Assembly (NCBI RefSeq): GCF_029784165.1
Contig: NC_073695.1
Coordinates: forward strand, 98,871,485-98,935,484
DNA: 64,000 bases
Source of the DNA: Wyeomyia smithii
Lineage: Eukaryota; Arthropoda; Insecta; Diptera; Culicidae
Reading direction: 5' to 3'
The stretch's first letter is position 1; the number at the start of each line of letters is the position of its first letter. The position numbers were made by a program, and so were the translations under genes. Below are positions 36,101 to 43,346 of the stretch, one piece after another. The notes below the pieces were generated by a model that saw only the letters and a list, made by a program, of their open reading frames with translations, ran no database searches and was not told the DNA's origin.

Positions 36101-36208
36101 GTTATTACTGAGGTTTCCCAGATTGCTGGTGTTGTTTAGTGATCCTGTCAGGTCGCTATCCTCTGTAGCGTGCACTGCCGAGATGTTTTCCTGTGGCTTA
36201 GGGGCCAT
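1..36208 (-). CDS. CarT: SLC22-family organic cation transporter, probably carcinine transporter (gene span, 5 coding exons, 3' part outside window)
   Basis: Multi-exon gene joined as 36208-35748, 19316-19103, 18877-18619, 402-210 and 146-<1; about 424 residues are visible. Every junction has GT/AG signals and agreeing phases. The hydrophilic N-terminus (about residues 1-105) is followed by TM1 (about 110-135), a large extracellular loop with two N-glycosylation sequons (NFTEV, NFTDV) and several Cys, TM2, the MFS signature GWIADRYGR (about 255-263), then TM3-TM6 ending in PESARWL, the usual SLC22 element before the central cytoplasmic loop. This layout is typical of SLC22 polyspecific transporters in the plasma membrane. 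In Drosophila, CarT takes up carcinine into photoreceptors for histamine recycling; I assign that orthology from overall resemblance of the TM1 region, not from a search. The ATG at 36208 (context cgaaATGg) is preferred over an in-frame ATG ten codons upstream. Another Orct-like paralogue is possible. Confidence 0.85.
210..402 (-). CDS. CarT: Transporter coding exon 4 (end of TM4 to TM6)
   Basis: The acceptor is ttatag| and the donor is GCACG|gtaagt. It reads LEYVGPKWR (the SLC22 'E-x-x-G-x-K-x-R' loop), TM5, WKLFAI, TM6 and VVPESAR. The intron before it is 18.2 kb and the intron after it is only 63 bp. Confidence 0.9.
1988..2025 (+). promoter_or_regulatory. Candidate plus-strand core promoter (TATA + initiator) inside the transporter intron
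   Basis: TATAAAAGG (1988-1996) is followed by the arthropod initiator TCAGTT (2020-2025), with the initiator A 34 bases after the first T of the TATA box. About 360 bases on, an ATG in good context (gaaaATGg, 2387) opens six codons ending at a plausible donor (AGAAG|gttagt, about 2403). No downstream exon was recognised, so a nested gene is only a possibility. Confidence 0.3.
2671..2869 (-). repeat. tRNA-derived SINE (family A)
   Basis: Read on the minus strand, a tRNA-like head carries an A-box-like TGGTCTCGAGGTACGATG and a B box GTAGGTTCGAGTC (complement of 2814-2826), followed by an unrelated tail ending near CCAAGG. The head is too diverged and lacks the acceptor stem of a working tRNA. 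Relatives lie at 56.95-57.1 kb (head) and 25.48 kb (tail only). Confidence 0.7.
3237..3593. mobile_element. pogo-like inverted-repeat element (MITE)
   Basis: The left end reads ACCTCGATATAACG and the right end reads TTATATCGAGGTATTACTG next to TA. The motif CAGTxxTACCTCGATATAA with TA flanks resembles termini of pogo/Tigger-type elements. The interior is AT-rich and non-coding, and the left end is eroded. Confidence 0.4.
3627..3872 (+). repeat. 245-bp dispersed repeat, copy 1
   Basis: Runs from tcccggacgaacaca to ctgcgtgttagta and is built largely from degenerate GGATTC/GAATCC words. A second copy about 90% identical by eye lies on the opposite strand at 27725-27969. No coding potential or terminal repeats are visible. 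Confidence 0.65.
4805..5062. repeat. Inverted-repeat pair, possible MITE
   Basis: Left arm (about 4808-4845) contains TTCAAAAGGTCCTATCTGC. The right arm (about 5005-5045) is its near inverse complement. The span is about 250 bp; no TSD was identified. Confidence 0.4.
5782..6838. mobile_element. CACTGGTC foldback element, split by a hAT insertion
   Basis: The right end ACACTGGTCTACAAAAGC (complement of about 6821-6838) matches the left end AACTGGTAGACACAGG. Internal landmarks shared with other copies are 'ggttataaccttctgaccatt', 'gtgaatgttggtgcc' and 'gacgaacccggtgagc'. The element is split at 5878-6621. Confidence 0.65.
5878..6621. mobile_element. Non-autonomous hAT element inserted in the foldback element
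   Basis: Ends CAGTGCTGTGAAA and, inverted, CAGTGTTGCAAA are flanked by 8-bp duplications differing at one base (GCCTCTAG at 5870-5877, GCTTCTAG at 6622-6629). The interior holds many CAGTG/CACTG words and no transposase. Confidence 0.65.
6839..11852. other. Intronic stretch without recognised features
   Basis: AT-rich sequence with short ORFs of no recognisable domain, an (AC)n tract at about 8088-8096, and an isolated TATAAATAG at 9165. Nothing else is supported. Confidence 0.5.
11853..13799. mobile_element. 1.95-kb element with short inverted ends CACWGTGGGGCA
   Basis: Left end CACAGTGGGGCA and inverted right end CACTGTGGGGCA are flanked by CGACG on both sides (11848-11852, 13800-13804). 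The interior holds a tandem satellite (12.1-12.6 kb) and no recognisable transposase. Superfamily not assigned. Confidence 0.45.
12092..12590. repeat. Tandem satellite, about four units of 117-128 bp
   Basis: Each unit has GAGGAAGGAGTCTTATCG followed by AAACCTCGTTCCTC (starts at 12223, 12340 and 12468), then 'ccaanaccg', 'cacaattccctgaagag' and 'ggtttattataagag'. The first and last units are partial. GAGGAAGGAG and CTCGTTCCTC are near inverse complements, so each unit can form a small hairpin. Confidence 0.75.
14510..14665 (+). repeat. Dispersed repeat, copy 1 (second copy at 28995-29130)
   Basis: 'ttgtatactgaagatggtaa' through 'gtgcaatttcactagctcag' to the 'actcaaaaactatagcc' region is repeated in the same orientation at 28995-29130 with roughly 75-80% identity by eye. 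The short ORFs covering it have no recognisable domain, and it may be a fragment of an unidentified mobile element. Confidence 0.45.
15771..17560 (+). pseudogene. Reverse-transcriptase ORF of the LINE, broken by frameshifts and a stop
   Basis: The frame changes near 16045 and 16625. Recognisable RT blocks are NNKAAGADQLPSELL, CNYRAITLLNAAYKVLS, the catalytic HHLFIDFKSAYD, LRQGDGLSCLLFNIAF and the catalytic FADDID. The C-terminal region carries RRTKLTIYKTLIRPVVLYG, a stop at about 17150, and then IGRLRWAGHVVRM, a sequence common at the end of several non-LTR ORF2 proteins. It cannot make a full protein. GC content is clearly above the flanks, as expected of a coding insertion. Confidence 0.85.
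15771..17574 (+). mobile_element. 5'-truncated non-LTR retrotransposon (LINE), decayed
   Basis: A 1.8-kb insertion is flanked by exact 9-bp target-site duplications AGCTTATTA (15762-15770 and 17575-17583), with a 3' tail of GTAA/TAAG repeats. It encodes reverse transcriptase and the C-terminal region in several frames. The endonuclease part is absent. Clade not assigned. Confidence 0.85.
18619..18877 (-). CDS. CarT: Transporter coding exon 3 (TM2-TM4, MFS signature)
   Basis: The acceptor is gttacag| and the donor is TTGG|gtgagt. It reads FEWVCEHSYLS, then TM2, the MFS loop signature GWIADRYGR, TM3, and the start of TM4 with the conserved CRFLVGF segment. It exits in phase 1, and the split codon is completed by the exon at 402. 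Confidence 0.9.
19103..19316 (-). CDS. CarT: Transporter coding exon 2 (first extracellular loop)
   Basis: The acceptor is ttcag| and the donor is GAC|gtaagt. It completes an Arg codon split by the intron and encodes 71 further residues, including the sequons NFTEV and NFTDV and Cys residues expected in the large TM1-TM2 loop of SLC22 proteins. It exits in phase 0. Confidence 0.87.
22780..22850 (+). promoter_or_regulatory. Weak TATA-like site within intron
   Basis: TATTTAAAAG within 'ggtatttaaaagggtgacac' looks like a TATA box, but no convincing initiator or coding exon follows. Listed at low confidence. Confidence 0.12.
23160..23530. repeat. Probable dispersed repeat fragment (ACTAGCTCAACCGGCAAACTTCG)
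   Basis: The string near 23174 resembles the 'AGCTGACCCGGCAAACTTCG' motif seen in dispersed repeats of many insects, by recollection only. The following open frame to 23526 has no recognisable domain. Confidence 0.3.
23735..24185 (+). pseudogene. Tc1/mariner-type transposase N-terminal fragment
   Basis: The frame from 23747 gives two helix-turn-helix regions: IKIVKTLKIVKSTVYDVLKRF and the linker-plus-second HTH NQRVLRTVRANPGLSNNEIA followed by a KYAAARSTVRR helix. A stop at 24059 is followed in frame by ASKQPNRTLKQ, which also occurs in the 30-kb copy, so the two belong to one family. The catalytic domain is missing: the sequence passes into a SINE fragment near 24185. Confidence 0.7.
24185..24315 (+). 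repeat. SINE fragment (family C), plus orientation
   Basis: 'gtggtgataagttcaaatc', then 'gtaccaagccgttcgtaggt' and 'aagctcctccacag' match, inverted, the copy at 24770-24905. The B-box-like GTTCAAATC supports a tRNA-derived origin; the A-box end is missing. Confidence 0.5.
24770..24905 (-). repeat. SINE fragment (family C), minus orientation
   Basis: On the minus strand it reads 'gtggtgataggttcgaatct' (B box GGTTCGAATC), 'gaaccaagccattcgttggt' and 'aggctcttccacacaaaaat', ending in 'gacttaataaccactgc'. It is an inverted partner of 24185-24315 about 450 bp away. Confidence 0.55.
24940..25050. repeat. Direct repeat, copy 1 (copy 2 at 25745-25860)
   Basis: 'agttgaatgagcaagaaggt' through 'acagaataaaatc' to 'actgttgcttacta' is repeated about 805 bp downstream with roughly 80% identity. 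The origin is unknown. Confidence 0.5.
25475..25556 (-). repeat. SINE family A tail fragment
   Basis: 'ccttggtgctacattccgat' and 'ctactgtttatta' match the tail of the SINE at 2671-2869. The tRNA-like head is absent. Confidence 0.55.
26370..26395 (-). repeat. Possible tRNA-like SINE head
   Basis: The minus strand reads CAGCCGAGTGGTTAGAGTG, which resembles a tRNA A box, followed about 25 bases on by a degenerate B-box-like GTTGAAAATTC. No tRNA fold or copy elsewhere in the window supports it further. Confidence 0.2.
27400..28150. repeat. Degenerate 'gtcgccatctt' repeat region, interrupted by the 245-bp repeat
   Basis: Phrases such as 'cgccatcttagattttaaaa' and 'cgccatctttgatttcaaaa' recur at about 150-bp spacing and resume after the insertion at 27725-27969 ('gaaactggaagtcactgtct'). 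It looks like an old tandem or dispersed repeat. Confidence 0.4.
27725..27969 (-). repeat. 245-bp dispersed repeat, copy 2
   Basis: Inverse-complement counterpart of 3627-3872, from 'actagcacgcagagaatccc' to 'tgttcgtccggga', inserted in an older repeat region. Confidence 0.65.
28995..29130 (+). repeat. Dispersed repeat, copy 2 (see 14510-14665)
   Basis: 'ttgtacattgaagatggtga' to 'cactagctcagattcat' and 'aaactcaagctcttata' parallel the 14.5-kb copy. Confidence 0.45.
29955..31090 (+). pseudogene. Tc1/mariner-type transposase, inactivated
   Basis: First HTH: AKAPKLPKSTVNTVLKRYRD. After a frameshift comes the second HTH region IRAVRNNLGVSPRELAKRF (frame from 30134), then ASKQPNRTLKQ and the first catalytic Asp in ILIHDETYVNMD. 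A TAG follows at about 30488. The segment expected to carry the second catalytic Asp is deleted near 30650, where HEDPG abuts WYKQNNIDVVEKRINPPN. The third catalytic position reads RPIG in NCPQFRPIGRYW, where RPIE is usual. The MITE and a further TGA (KLKK*) complete the inactivation. Confidence 0.75.
30767..30947. mobile_element. hAT-type MITE, 181 bp, exact 8-bp TSD
   Basis: Ends CAGGGCCGGATTTAG and, inverted, CAGGCCCGGATTTAAG are flanked by GTCAGGCG at 30759-30766 and 30948-30955. It is GC-rich, with runs of G and C beside the ends. It sits inside the transposase relic, so it is younger than that element. Confidence 0.88.
31289..31520. mobile_element. ACGCGG-type MITE, copy 1 (one end)
   Basis: Begins AGGTCTTTTTTACGCGGGGG beside TA and continues 'gtgttccaaatttgg', 'ctcgtttgaatatgatagtg' and 'gtatttacaccaaa', all shared with copies at 54.83 and 62.74 kb. 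The far end is not recognisable. Confidence 0.6.
32392..32611. repeat. Near-perfect 220-bp hairpin (foldback MITE)
   Basis: The left arm (about 32392-32485) starts TCAGAAGAAATAATTATAAG and the right arm (about 32512-32611) ends CTTATAATTCTTTCTTCTGA. The arms are about 95-100 nt with few mismatches around a loop of about 26 nt. The centre carries 'gtccgtacaaatacgtattt' in inverted copies. Confidence 0.75.
35748..36208 (-). CDS. CarT: Transporter coding exon 1 (start codon, N-terminal tail, TM1)
   Basis: Encodes residues 1-153 plus two bases. It starts MAPKPQENIS and ends just after TM1 in the loop segment ELEHLSVEER. The tail is rich in Asn, Lys and Gly and probably cytoplasmic. The donor reads GAAAG|gtaatg at 35747. 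An upstream in-frame ATG at 36238 would add ten residues (MKHFEKRFIE) and cannot be excluded. Confidence 0.88.
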
Positions 36209-37140
36209 TTCGATAAATCTTTTTTCAAAATGCTTCAAGAGTTAAACGACGAAAACTTGATACTATAGAACAATCACTGTTTCACAAATTTATGATTTTT
36301 TCTACCACAACACTTTTAGCAATGTTCTGGCAAACACAAAGATAGAATTGATTTTCAGCACATTTTTTTCTTGCACCGTATGAAACTTTTTTGCAACTAT
36401 TTCAGGTGGCTACTTTACGTTCTACCGCAGGAGGACGCCAGCGCCAAAGTCCTGCTCTTTTCAAAAAAGAACCCAACGGTCCTAATCTGCTGATCACACT
36501 AGATTGAGGTCCTCCACCGTTGATCACATCAATATATAAATTCTAGCAGTCGGCGTGTAGAAGTTCGCGCGCCTGATCAACAGCAGGAGAGCCAAACGGA
36601 TAGCAGAGATTTACTCCCGTCACAGCATCCGATCAGTGCGCGAGAATAACAACTTGATACATCCCACAGAAACATTGCACCGCAAAAAGCTCTCGCGAGT
36701 TCATGATTACTCCAGGCTGTCGTTATGAAGCATAAGAGAGGGAACTAAGTAAATTCCCACGATTATTTTTAGAACAAAAAGGACACTTCTTTCCCGGTTG
36801 TTTGATTCGCTCTCTCACTCGTCAAAAAAGCTTCGAAATTTGCTCAACACTTCACTCTGCACCACGGCGTTCACCAGCCGCGCAAACTACTTCACTCGTC
36901 CCTGTGTCGATCCGCACTGGTTGCTCCTGCAAAACGTTTTTTCCAGTTCTGCTGGAAAATTCAACTTTTTTACTACCCACCACCACCCGAAGCGACCATT
37001 CGTTTCGTTGGTAACAGCAAGACTTCTCTCGCGATCGTTTCTTTTCTCTCTCAACACAGTTAGCCCGTGTCGAATCTACATTCTACGGTGTTATTTAGTA
37101 TTAGTGCTTTTAAGTTCTAGTTCTTGTAAGCTAGGTTAAC
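36209..37140 (-). promoter_or_regulatory. 5' UTR and likely promoter region of the transporter
   Basis: On the minus strand, the 0.9 kb upstream of the start codon is more GC- and GA-rich than the surrounding intron, with runs such as gagagagaaaag, and has no recognised repeat. It ends shortly before an element with inverted ends at 37181. A TATA-like string (ttatata) lies near 36533-36540 and is readable on either strand. No transcription start can be fixed from sequence alone. Confidence 0.35.
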
Positions 37141-37180
37141 TTTGATTTTTCAAGTCAGTTGCTTCAGTGCAGCACACTAT

Positions 37181-39004
37181 GGCTACTGACATACTGAGGC
37201 GTCAAATTAAGCGAAGCGTTGAGCGTTTGAGAAGCGGAATAAACAGAAGCGTTGAGTGTAGCTTCCTATGACATACTGGAGCGACTGGAGCGAGCGATGC
37301 AAATACGTTGTGTTGTCATATTCCTAGATTCCAGCAGCGGTTTCGTTTAAAGGAAATATGAATTCTTCCATTGAAGATTTGTTTGCTGCTTCAAGCACAG
37401 TAAATCACGTTTTTAGTAAACATAGAGATTTTTTTATGAAGTAAAATAATATTTCTGAAGTCAGTTGCGCTACAGACGTAGTAAAAAATATAAGAAATTA
37501 TTCTAAATTTTAAACCCGCTGACCCCAAGTAACGTTCAACTAGTTTATGATATCTGTTCAGTATGTTAGGCATGCAATATGAATCGAAAATACCAGTGTT
37601 ATTTTCCTGACGACCTGAAAATTTTTCCCGATATTTTCTATATTTAAGACCAAAATAAAACGAATAAAAAGCACCTGGCGATATCAGGTTTAGTCTGAAC
37701 ATGGTATTACTGCACTATCATTTTTTATACATTTTAACATTTTGTCAACCGAACATGTATTCTATTTGCTTTTTTTTCAATTACCAAACCAAAACAAAGC
37801 AAATGTAAAGCACCTCGCGATGAAGATTTTGTCTGAACAAGGTATTACCGCGTAAGTAGGGTAACGGGGGTATTTTGGCCCACATGAATATTTTGGCCCA
37901 CCCGGTAACATTTTACGCATTTTATCTGATAATTTCAATGAATATTAGAAAACTATGCATGCAACATTGAATAACACACCTAAGAATCATATAACACTAT
38001 AATTTTCGGCAAAAAACTGACTCTTGGTAGTGTTATTTTGGAATTAGTTCATACATATTCAAAGTCATGGCTGAGTCAACCCAAAGTCAAGAGGAAGTGG
38101 TAATATACAAGTCAACGTCCGGAAGCTATTGTAACAAATATGTATGCTTTTGAAACAATTCGTTGTTGAAGTAACATCAATAAAATGTCATAGAAACAGT
38201 TTGTATACTCTAACATGCTGGAAAAAGTTGAAAAAATGATTAAACGCATGGCCTAAATATGTTTGCCTCCTTCTGAAGCAAACATATTTTGGCCATGCCA
38301 AGTTTGGACATCTCCCTCGATTACCGTTCGGCCGTCGCACGTGAACAAAGAAGCAGCTTGTGACAATTTACAGGTAATTACTTCTTAATTTATCACATTT
38401 AACTATATGAAACTGGATGAGAATGCCTGTTAAACCGCTATGAGCCAAATCATTTCATTTTTAAATGCCTTAAATTTACAAAAAATCACAGCAGAAGGAT
38501 GTTCTCCTCAAACCCACTATTTTTGCTCTGAAAATACCGATGATGATCTTAAATATAATTAGGCCGAACTTTTTCCATACACGTCTCTAGATATAAAGGT
38601 GGGCCAAAGTGAAAATTTGGTGGACCAAAATATGTTTTTAGTACTTTGTAGAAATTTTGATATTCCTAGGATATTTTTCAATATATTGCATTTTTGAACG
38701 GTGTATATTAAAATAGACACTTAGCTTTTAACAATGGTATAATAGAGTCGATATATATGTTGAAAAATTGTGTTTGTTTTTAATGAACTGTGCGAACACT
38801 TCCCAAAGCTGGCCAGAATACCCCCGTGACCCTATACGCGCGTCAAAACACTACTCGTTCTGTTTCGCCGCCTCTACCGACGCGTCGTTGCCGCTTGAGT
38901 ATGACCGGTTTGAGCGTTTCATATAGACGTTCGAAGAAGTAGCTCGGACGCTTTTGCGACGCTTCTTGCTTCGCTTCATTTGACGCCTCAGTATGTCAAT
39001 AGCC
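37181..39004. mobile_element. 1.8-kb element with inverted ends GGCTAYTGACATACTGAGGC
   Basis: Left end GGCTACTGACATACTGAGGC and inverted right end GGCTATTGACATACTGAGGC are followed by 'gtcaaattaagcgaagc'/'gtcaaatgaagcgaagc'. TAT flanks both sides, a possible 3-bp TSD. The subterminal parts are rich in GCGTT/GAAGCG words. Superfamily uncertain. Confidence 0.65.
37859..38832. mobile_element. Nested element with inverted ends GGGTMACGGGGGTATTYTGGCC
   Basis: Left end GGGTAACGGGGGTATTTTGG and inverted right end GGGTCACGGGGGTATTCTGG are flanked by TA on both sides, consistent with a Tc1/mariner-type non-autonomous element. 974 bp, no coding capacity recognised, with repeated 'ttttggccca' words at the left. 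Confidence 0.65.
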
Positions 39005-40135
39005 TATGACTTACTAGGACTGGCAAGTTTATTCCGACAGTAGGTGCATCGTACCGGTAAATTCAGCACACTAAAACCAAGAGAAACACGATTCAACCGG
39101 TCCAATGTGGACAGTGTGGAGGTGATTTCGGTAAAGTAGCCTTTTACAAGTAGGTAGCGTTCAACCGAAGAAAAATAGCCAAGATTATTTATCTATTGAA
39201 TCTGCAATTCATGTGCACTAGAGTTGAATTAAACTGTTTCACGCTGATTTTGAAAGGCAATGAAGTGCCTTACCGGTTACACCTGGCCGGTTGTCGCGTA
39301 GAGGGTTGACCTTCGCACGAAAATGAGTGGTGGTTTTGATTTTTTTTGTGTAGGGAGCTTCATTCGATTGTCCTGGAATGATCATTAGTTTCGACAGTTA
39401 ATAACCCACTCTAAATGATACAATTACCAAGTTCCCGATGAGTCCGATTTTAGGCTTGAAAAAGTGCTTGTTGGAAAGTTTCCCAATGTCCCAATTTTTT
39501 CATGACTAGTTTCAACGTCAAGCGTTTGTCAAGATCTGAGGACTTAAGAATACATACCAGGTTTTCCAGCATACATAGTCACTTAGTCATAATATGCAGT
39601 AGGCTTGACAACTTTACTATCTAATGTTGGCTTCACTTTTGACTTAATTTTTGAAAAGTTTTCGTCGAGAAAAACGATATTTTCGATGGAAAATGAAACC
39701 TTGAATGCAGTAAAAAACAACAGAGACCGGCGTTTTGAGTTGGAAGTGCTTACCTAACATGTTCGCCAGTTGTGGATCTAGTATCTAAGCTTATTTAATA
39801 CCTAAGCTGGCTGGAAAGACAGTTTTCAGTAGCTTCCAAATAGTACCTACCAACATCGAAACTGATTTGCTCAAAACTTTCAATCATTTTTCAGATTAGC
39901 TAGTTATCTTTCGAGCATTTTTTCACGCAGAATTCAAAACTTTTACGTGGGAAAAAGTTAATAGTTATCAGAAAAAGTTTTCTTATCTTTGAGGCAACTG
40001 ATAACTGAACAATAACTGAATCAGGTGATTTCATTCGACTTAGCGAGATTTTTTGTTTTGTAAATTTAATTATTTCTCATTCGGTTTTAATCATTACTTA
40101 TAATGTTGTAGACAATCATATGGAACTTTAAGAAT

Positions 40136-40600
40136 AACACTAGTCAACACAGGTTTTGCTCAAAATGGGAAAATATGAAAGATTATAGCCCCTTAACCGT
40201 TGCTGTGATCTTTGGTACTCCTAGTTTAGTTGAAAGTGCGTCAAAAGGCCACATAGTAATTGCTCACCGGGTTCGTCACTTGTACGTTTGCTTACGGGAA
40301 AACTTCATTTAAGTCTCTGAAGACTTACTTGGCTAGGAGGAAAAAAAACACATAAGAACGAAAATAAAAATCTTTCATTTTTCCCACTTCGAGTACTAAG
40401 CGAAACTTAGTTGACAGAAACAAAAAAACATGCTCTTGAGTTGCAACTGGAAAAATAAAGATTATAGCTTGTTAACCATTAATGTGAATTTTGGTGCCCC
40501 TAGCCGAATCGGAAGTATTAAAAGTCTTCAGAGGAGTTTTTCCCGTGAGCAAACGTACGAGCGACGAACACGGCGAGCAATTAGGGGAGAACCGTACAAG
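40136..40600. mobile_element. CACTGGTC foldback family, two inverted halves
   Basis: Begins ACACTAGTCAACACAGG. 'gattatagccccttaaccgt' and 'gctcaccgggttcgtcactt' are followed by the opposite-orientation half with 'gattatagcttgttaacca', 'gtgaattttggtgccccta' and 'gcgacgaacacggcgagc'. A further fragment ('ttcacaggaattattaaaaa') lies at about 41065-41095. Confidence 0.55.
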
Positions 40601-41263
40601 ACTCACCAGTTGGGTAAGATGGCCCATGCTATTAATTCCCCAAAATACTTACACATGTGGCTTTTTGTGACGAAATTCTTCGCTTTTCTCATAAAAACCC
40701 AGCTTCTCTACAGTTCTCATATAAAAAAGTGTGCCATAATGACTAAAATACTCAAAAAACTGTGCGATTGGCTGTGGCTCTGTCCAACATGTAATTATTC
40801 ATATATTTTATTTAAGGTTTTATGATTAACTGGCTTGTTTATAATACGAAAAACTATGGTTCCCCTAACCTTTACACTTTTGGAGTTTATAATACTATGA
40901 GTATTTCAAATTATTTCACTAACTTTCGTCAACTTTTACCTAAAAACAATCAAAATTCAAAATTGGGTCAGAATGCACTATGGAGAGCTTGCAGGAGATT
41001 GCTTGACAACTTAGAGCATGTTCCATTATTTGTGATTTTACTTTCGAGACTTCAAGCGCTTCAAAGTTCACAGGAATTATTAAAAAGCTAATATAATCCT
41101 TATATTTTTCAAGTTTGCGTTTCACGGTAAACATTATTTCGCTTTTGTCGACAAGATTTACTTTGAACTGTGTTTTATTTTTGACAAGCAAAGAGAGTTT
41201 GAGCATAATTGTGAACCTACATTAAACATCAATTTATTAATTTGCTGGATAACAGTCGCTAAC

Positions 41264-41650
41264 ATATCGTCAGTTGAATTCAATACTGGCACAACTCAAA
41301 ATTCATAGTTTCGAGAAAAACGCGTTTGAAAATTTGCGTCAAAAATTTCTTTTTTCATTTTCGTGAAAAAATCCAATTTAAAGATTTCCCATATTTATTG
41401 AACTTGTTTGGCTCTATCATGTGCATGTAATAAGCAAGTTATAAGGATTGTAACCTCATTTGTCTATCTTTTTAGGGATATTTTAGATTTGTACAATAAA
41501 GGCACATCTTCTTATATTTCTGGAAATATTGTGAATTCTAAAACGGGTCTTTGTGAGATGAAAGTTCATAGTATTTGGCATCGTTTGCCATCAATAACTC
41601 AAAACTGCAAAATTTTGAGTTGTGCCAGTTTTGAATTCAACTGACGATAT
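41264..41650. mobile_element. MITE with long inverted ends ATATCGTCAGTTGAATTCAA
   Basis: Left end ATATCGTCAGTTGAATTCAA followed by TACTGGCACAACTCAAAA; the right end is its inverse complement with one or two changes. 387 bp, non-coding. A fragment with 'ggtacaactcaaaatttt' lies near 2930. Confidence 0.7.
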
Positions 41651-42904
41651 ATCCTGCCCTTCAACGACAAGGCCGATAATATAGAATGATAAACTTAACA
41701 TATAGGTGCTGTTTAAATATCGCTTTCTGAGACAATTATGAGGGTCAATCCTTTTTTCTTGCTTCGTAAGAGTGACATAAAGTATATGGCCATGCCGGTA
41801 TATAATAAATCAGAGTGAATCAAACAAACTTCTCGCCAAACATGTAAAAAGAACCCATGTTTTCTCGGTTTCCTCGTTTTTTGAATAATACAAGCGAAAT
41901 CTGCCCTAACCAACAAGATTTTTAATAAAAGAATTTACGCTTAATCAAACAATCTCATTTCTACGGGAATATTAAGTTTGTATTCATTGAAAAACGTGAA
42001 ATTGTGGCTTGTTTACATATGGCACATGGGCCCTTTTCACATGTTTAGCGAGACTTGTAAAATGCATTGAACAGTAAAATAAATGACAGCCAGTCCATTC
42101 AAATAATATAAGGATTTTCCAGGGTCCCTCAAGTTGGCTTTCAAGCCAATTGAATTTATAACGTCCGTACTGGTCACATAAATAAAACATGAAACAAAAT
42201 GAATATAATCATCGAACCTTTACCTGTGAACCAATTTAAAATACATATTTTGAATGACAAACTACAACTTGAAATAGAATAGAATAGAGAGTAGAAAACC
42301 CACAATAAACGCAAAACGGAAAACCCTCCTGCTTTATGTCAAATGCGTGTAGCTACACCACAGGTAGTACTTTCGCCCTCTAGCCGTTTTGTTTCTGGTC
42401 TTGCCGGATCGAGCCGGAACAACCTCTTCTCTGCTTTGTGCAGCACGCGAGTGGAACAAAGTGTAGTTTGAAAACATCAACAACAAGTACAAATGTTGTG
42501 AAATATGCTTCCTTTGCCTGTCCATTTTTCTGTTGCAAAATTAGTGTAGGTAAACAGTAAACATTCTACCAACGTCGATTGACAAATGGTTCAAAAACTA
42601 GAGCGTCCTTCCCAGGATGTCCTGGGATTCCCGAATCTTGGAATCTCGAAAACATTTTCTACAATGAAAATTATTGGGAAATCGAATTGAACAGTATGGA
42701 ATTATCTCATTCATCCTTTGTCTATTAATATGCTTCTTGGGGGGCTAATGGGATGTATGGGAATATATATGCTTGTCGGGTAGCTTTCCTACAACTTCAT
42801 CGGAACAAGACCTGGACTGCGTTACACCTCTTGGTAAACTGGAGGAATACAAAAATACAAACAAAATCCACAACTTCTTTTTTACTGTTTTTATTGTCTG
42901 TGTT

Positions 42905-43346
42905 TTTTTTTAAACTCTAATATTTATTTAGGCCCAACCGCGAAGCATAACGGGGCCGAATATCTTTTGGAGTAGGGAAAAGCCAGCTTGAGTAGAGCCT
43001 ATATCCCGACTGCTCCTCCTCAAACAGGCATAAAAACCCTCGCATCTTTTTTCTTTCAAAAATACAATTTAAAAATACATGTCATTTAAGCCTACGACTA
43101 ACATTAACATCAAAGTTTTTCTCTTTATAACTAAATACTAATCCTTACTACTATTCGTTGAGGGTGATGGTTCCTTATCTCTTTGAAATCGAAACTTATA
43201 TCTAAGTTCGGTGGATCATGTCTCTCAAATAGAAGCGATGATTCATGTTTCTATAAAAAAGATGAACGAAAGAAAAAAGAAAAGAAACAGAATTAGTGTG
43301 AAACTTTTTAAGATTGTTGTGTTGGGAGAAATTAGGAGAGAGATAA
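42905..43346 (-). other. LINE 3' UTR
   Basis: Follows the stop after RDIKYRI and ends in 'tttaaaaaaaaacacagac' (complement of about 42895-42915). No gene. Confidence 0.55.

Noticed and set aside
36530..36545. Plus-strand TATATAAAT promoter
   Set aside because: The string is nearly palindromic and lies in the presumed 5' UTR of the minus-strand transporter; no plus-strand exon follows.
36798..37139. 113-codon plus-strand ORF opposite the transporter 5' region
   Set aside because: No recognisable domain; Ser/Phe-rich composition expected from reading the GA-rich leader on the opposite strand.
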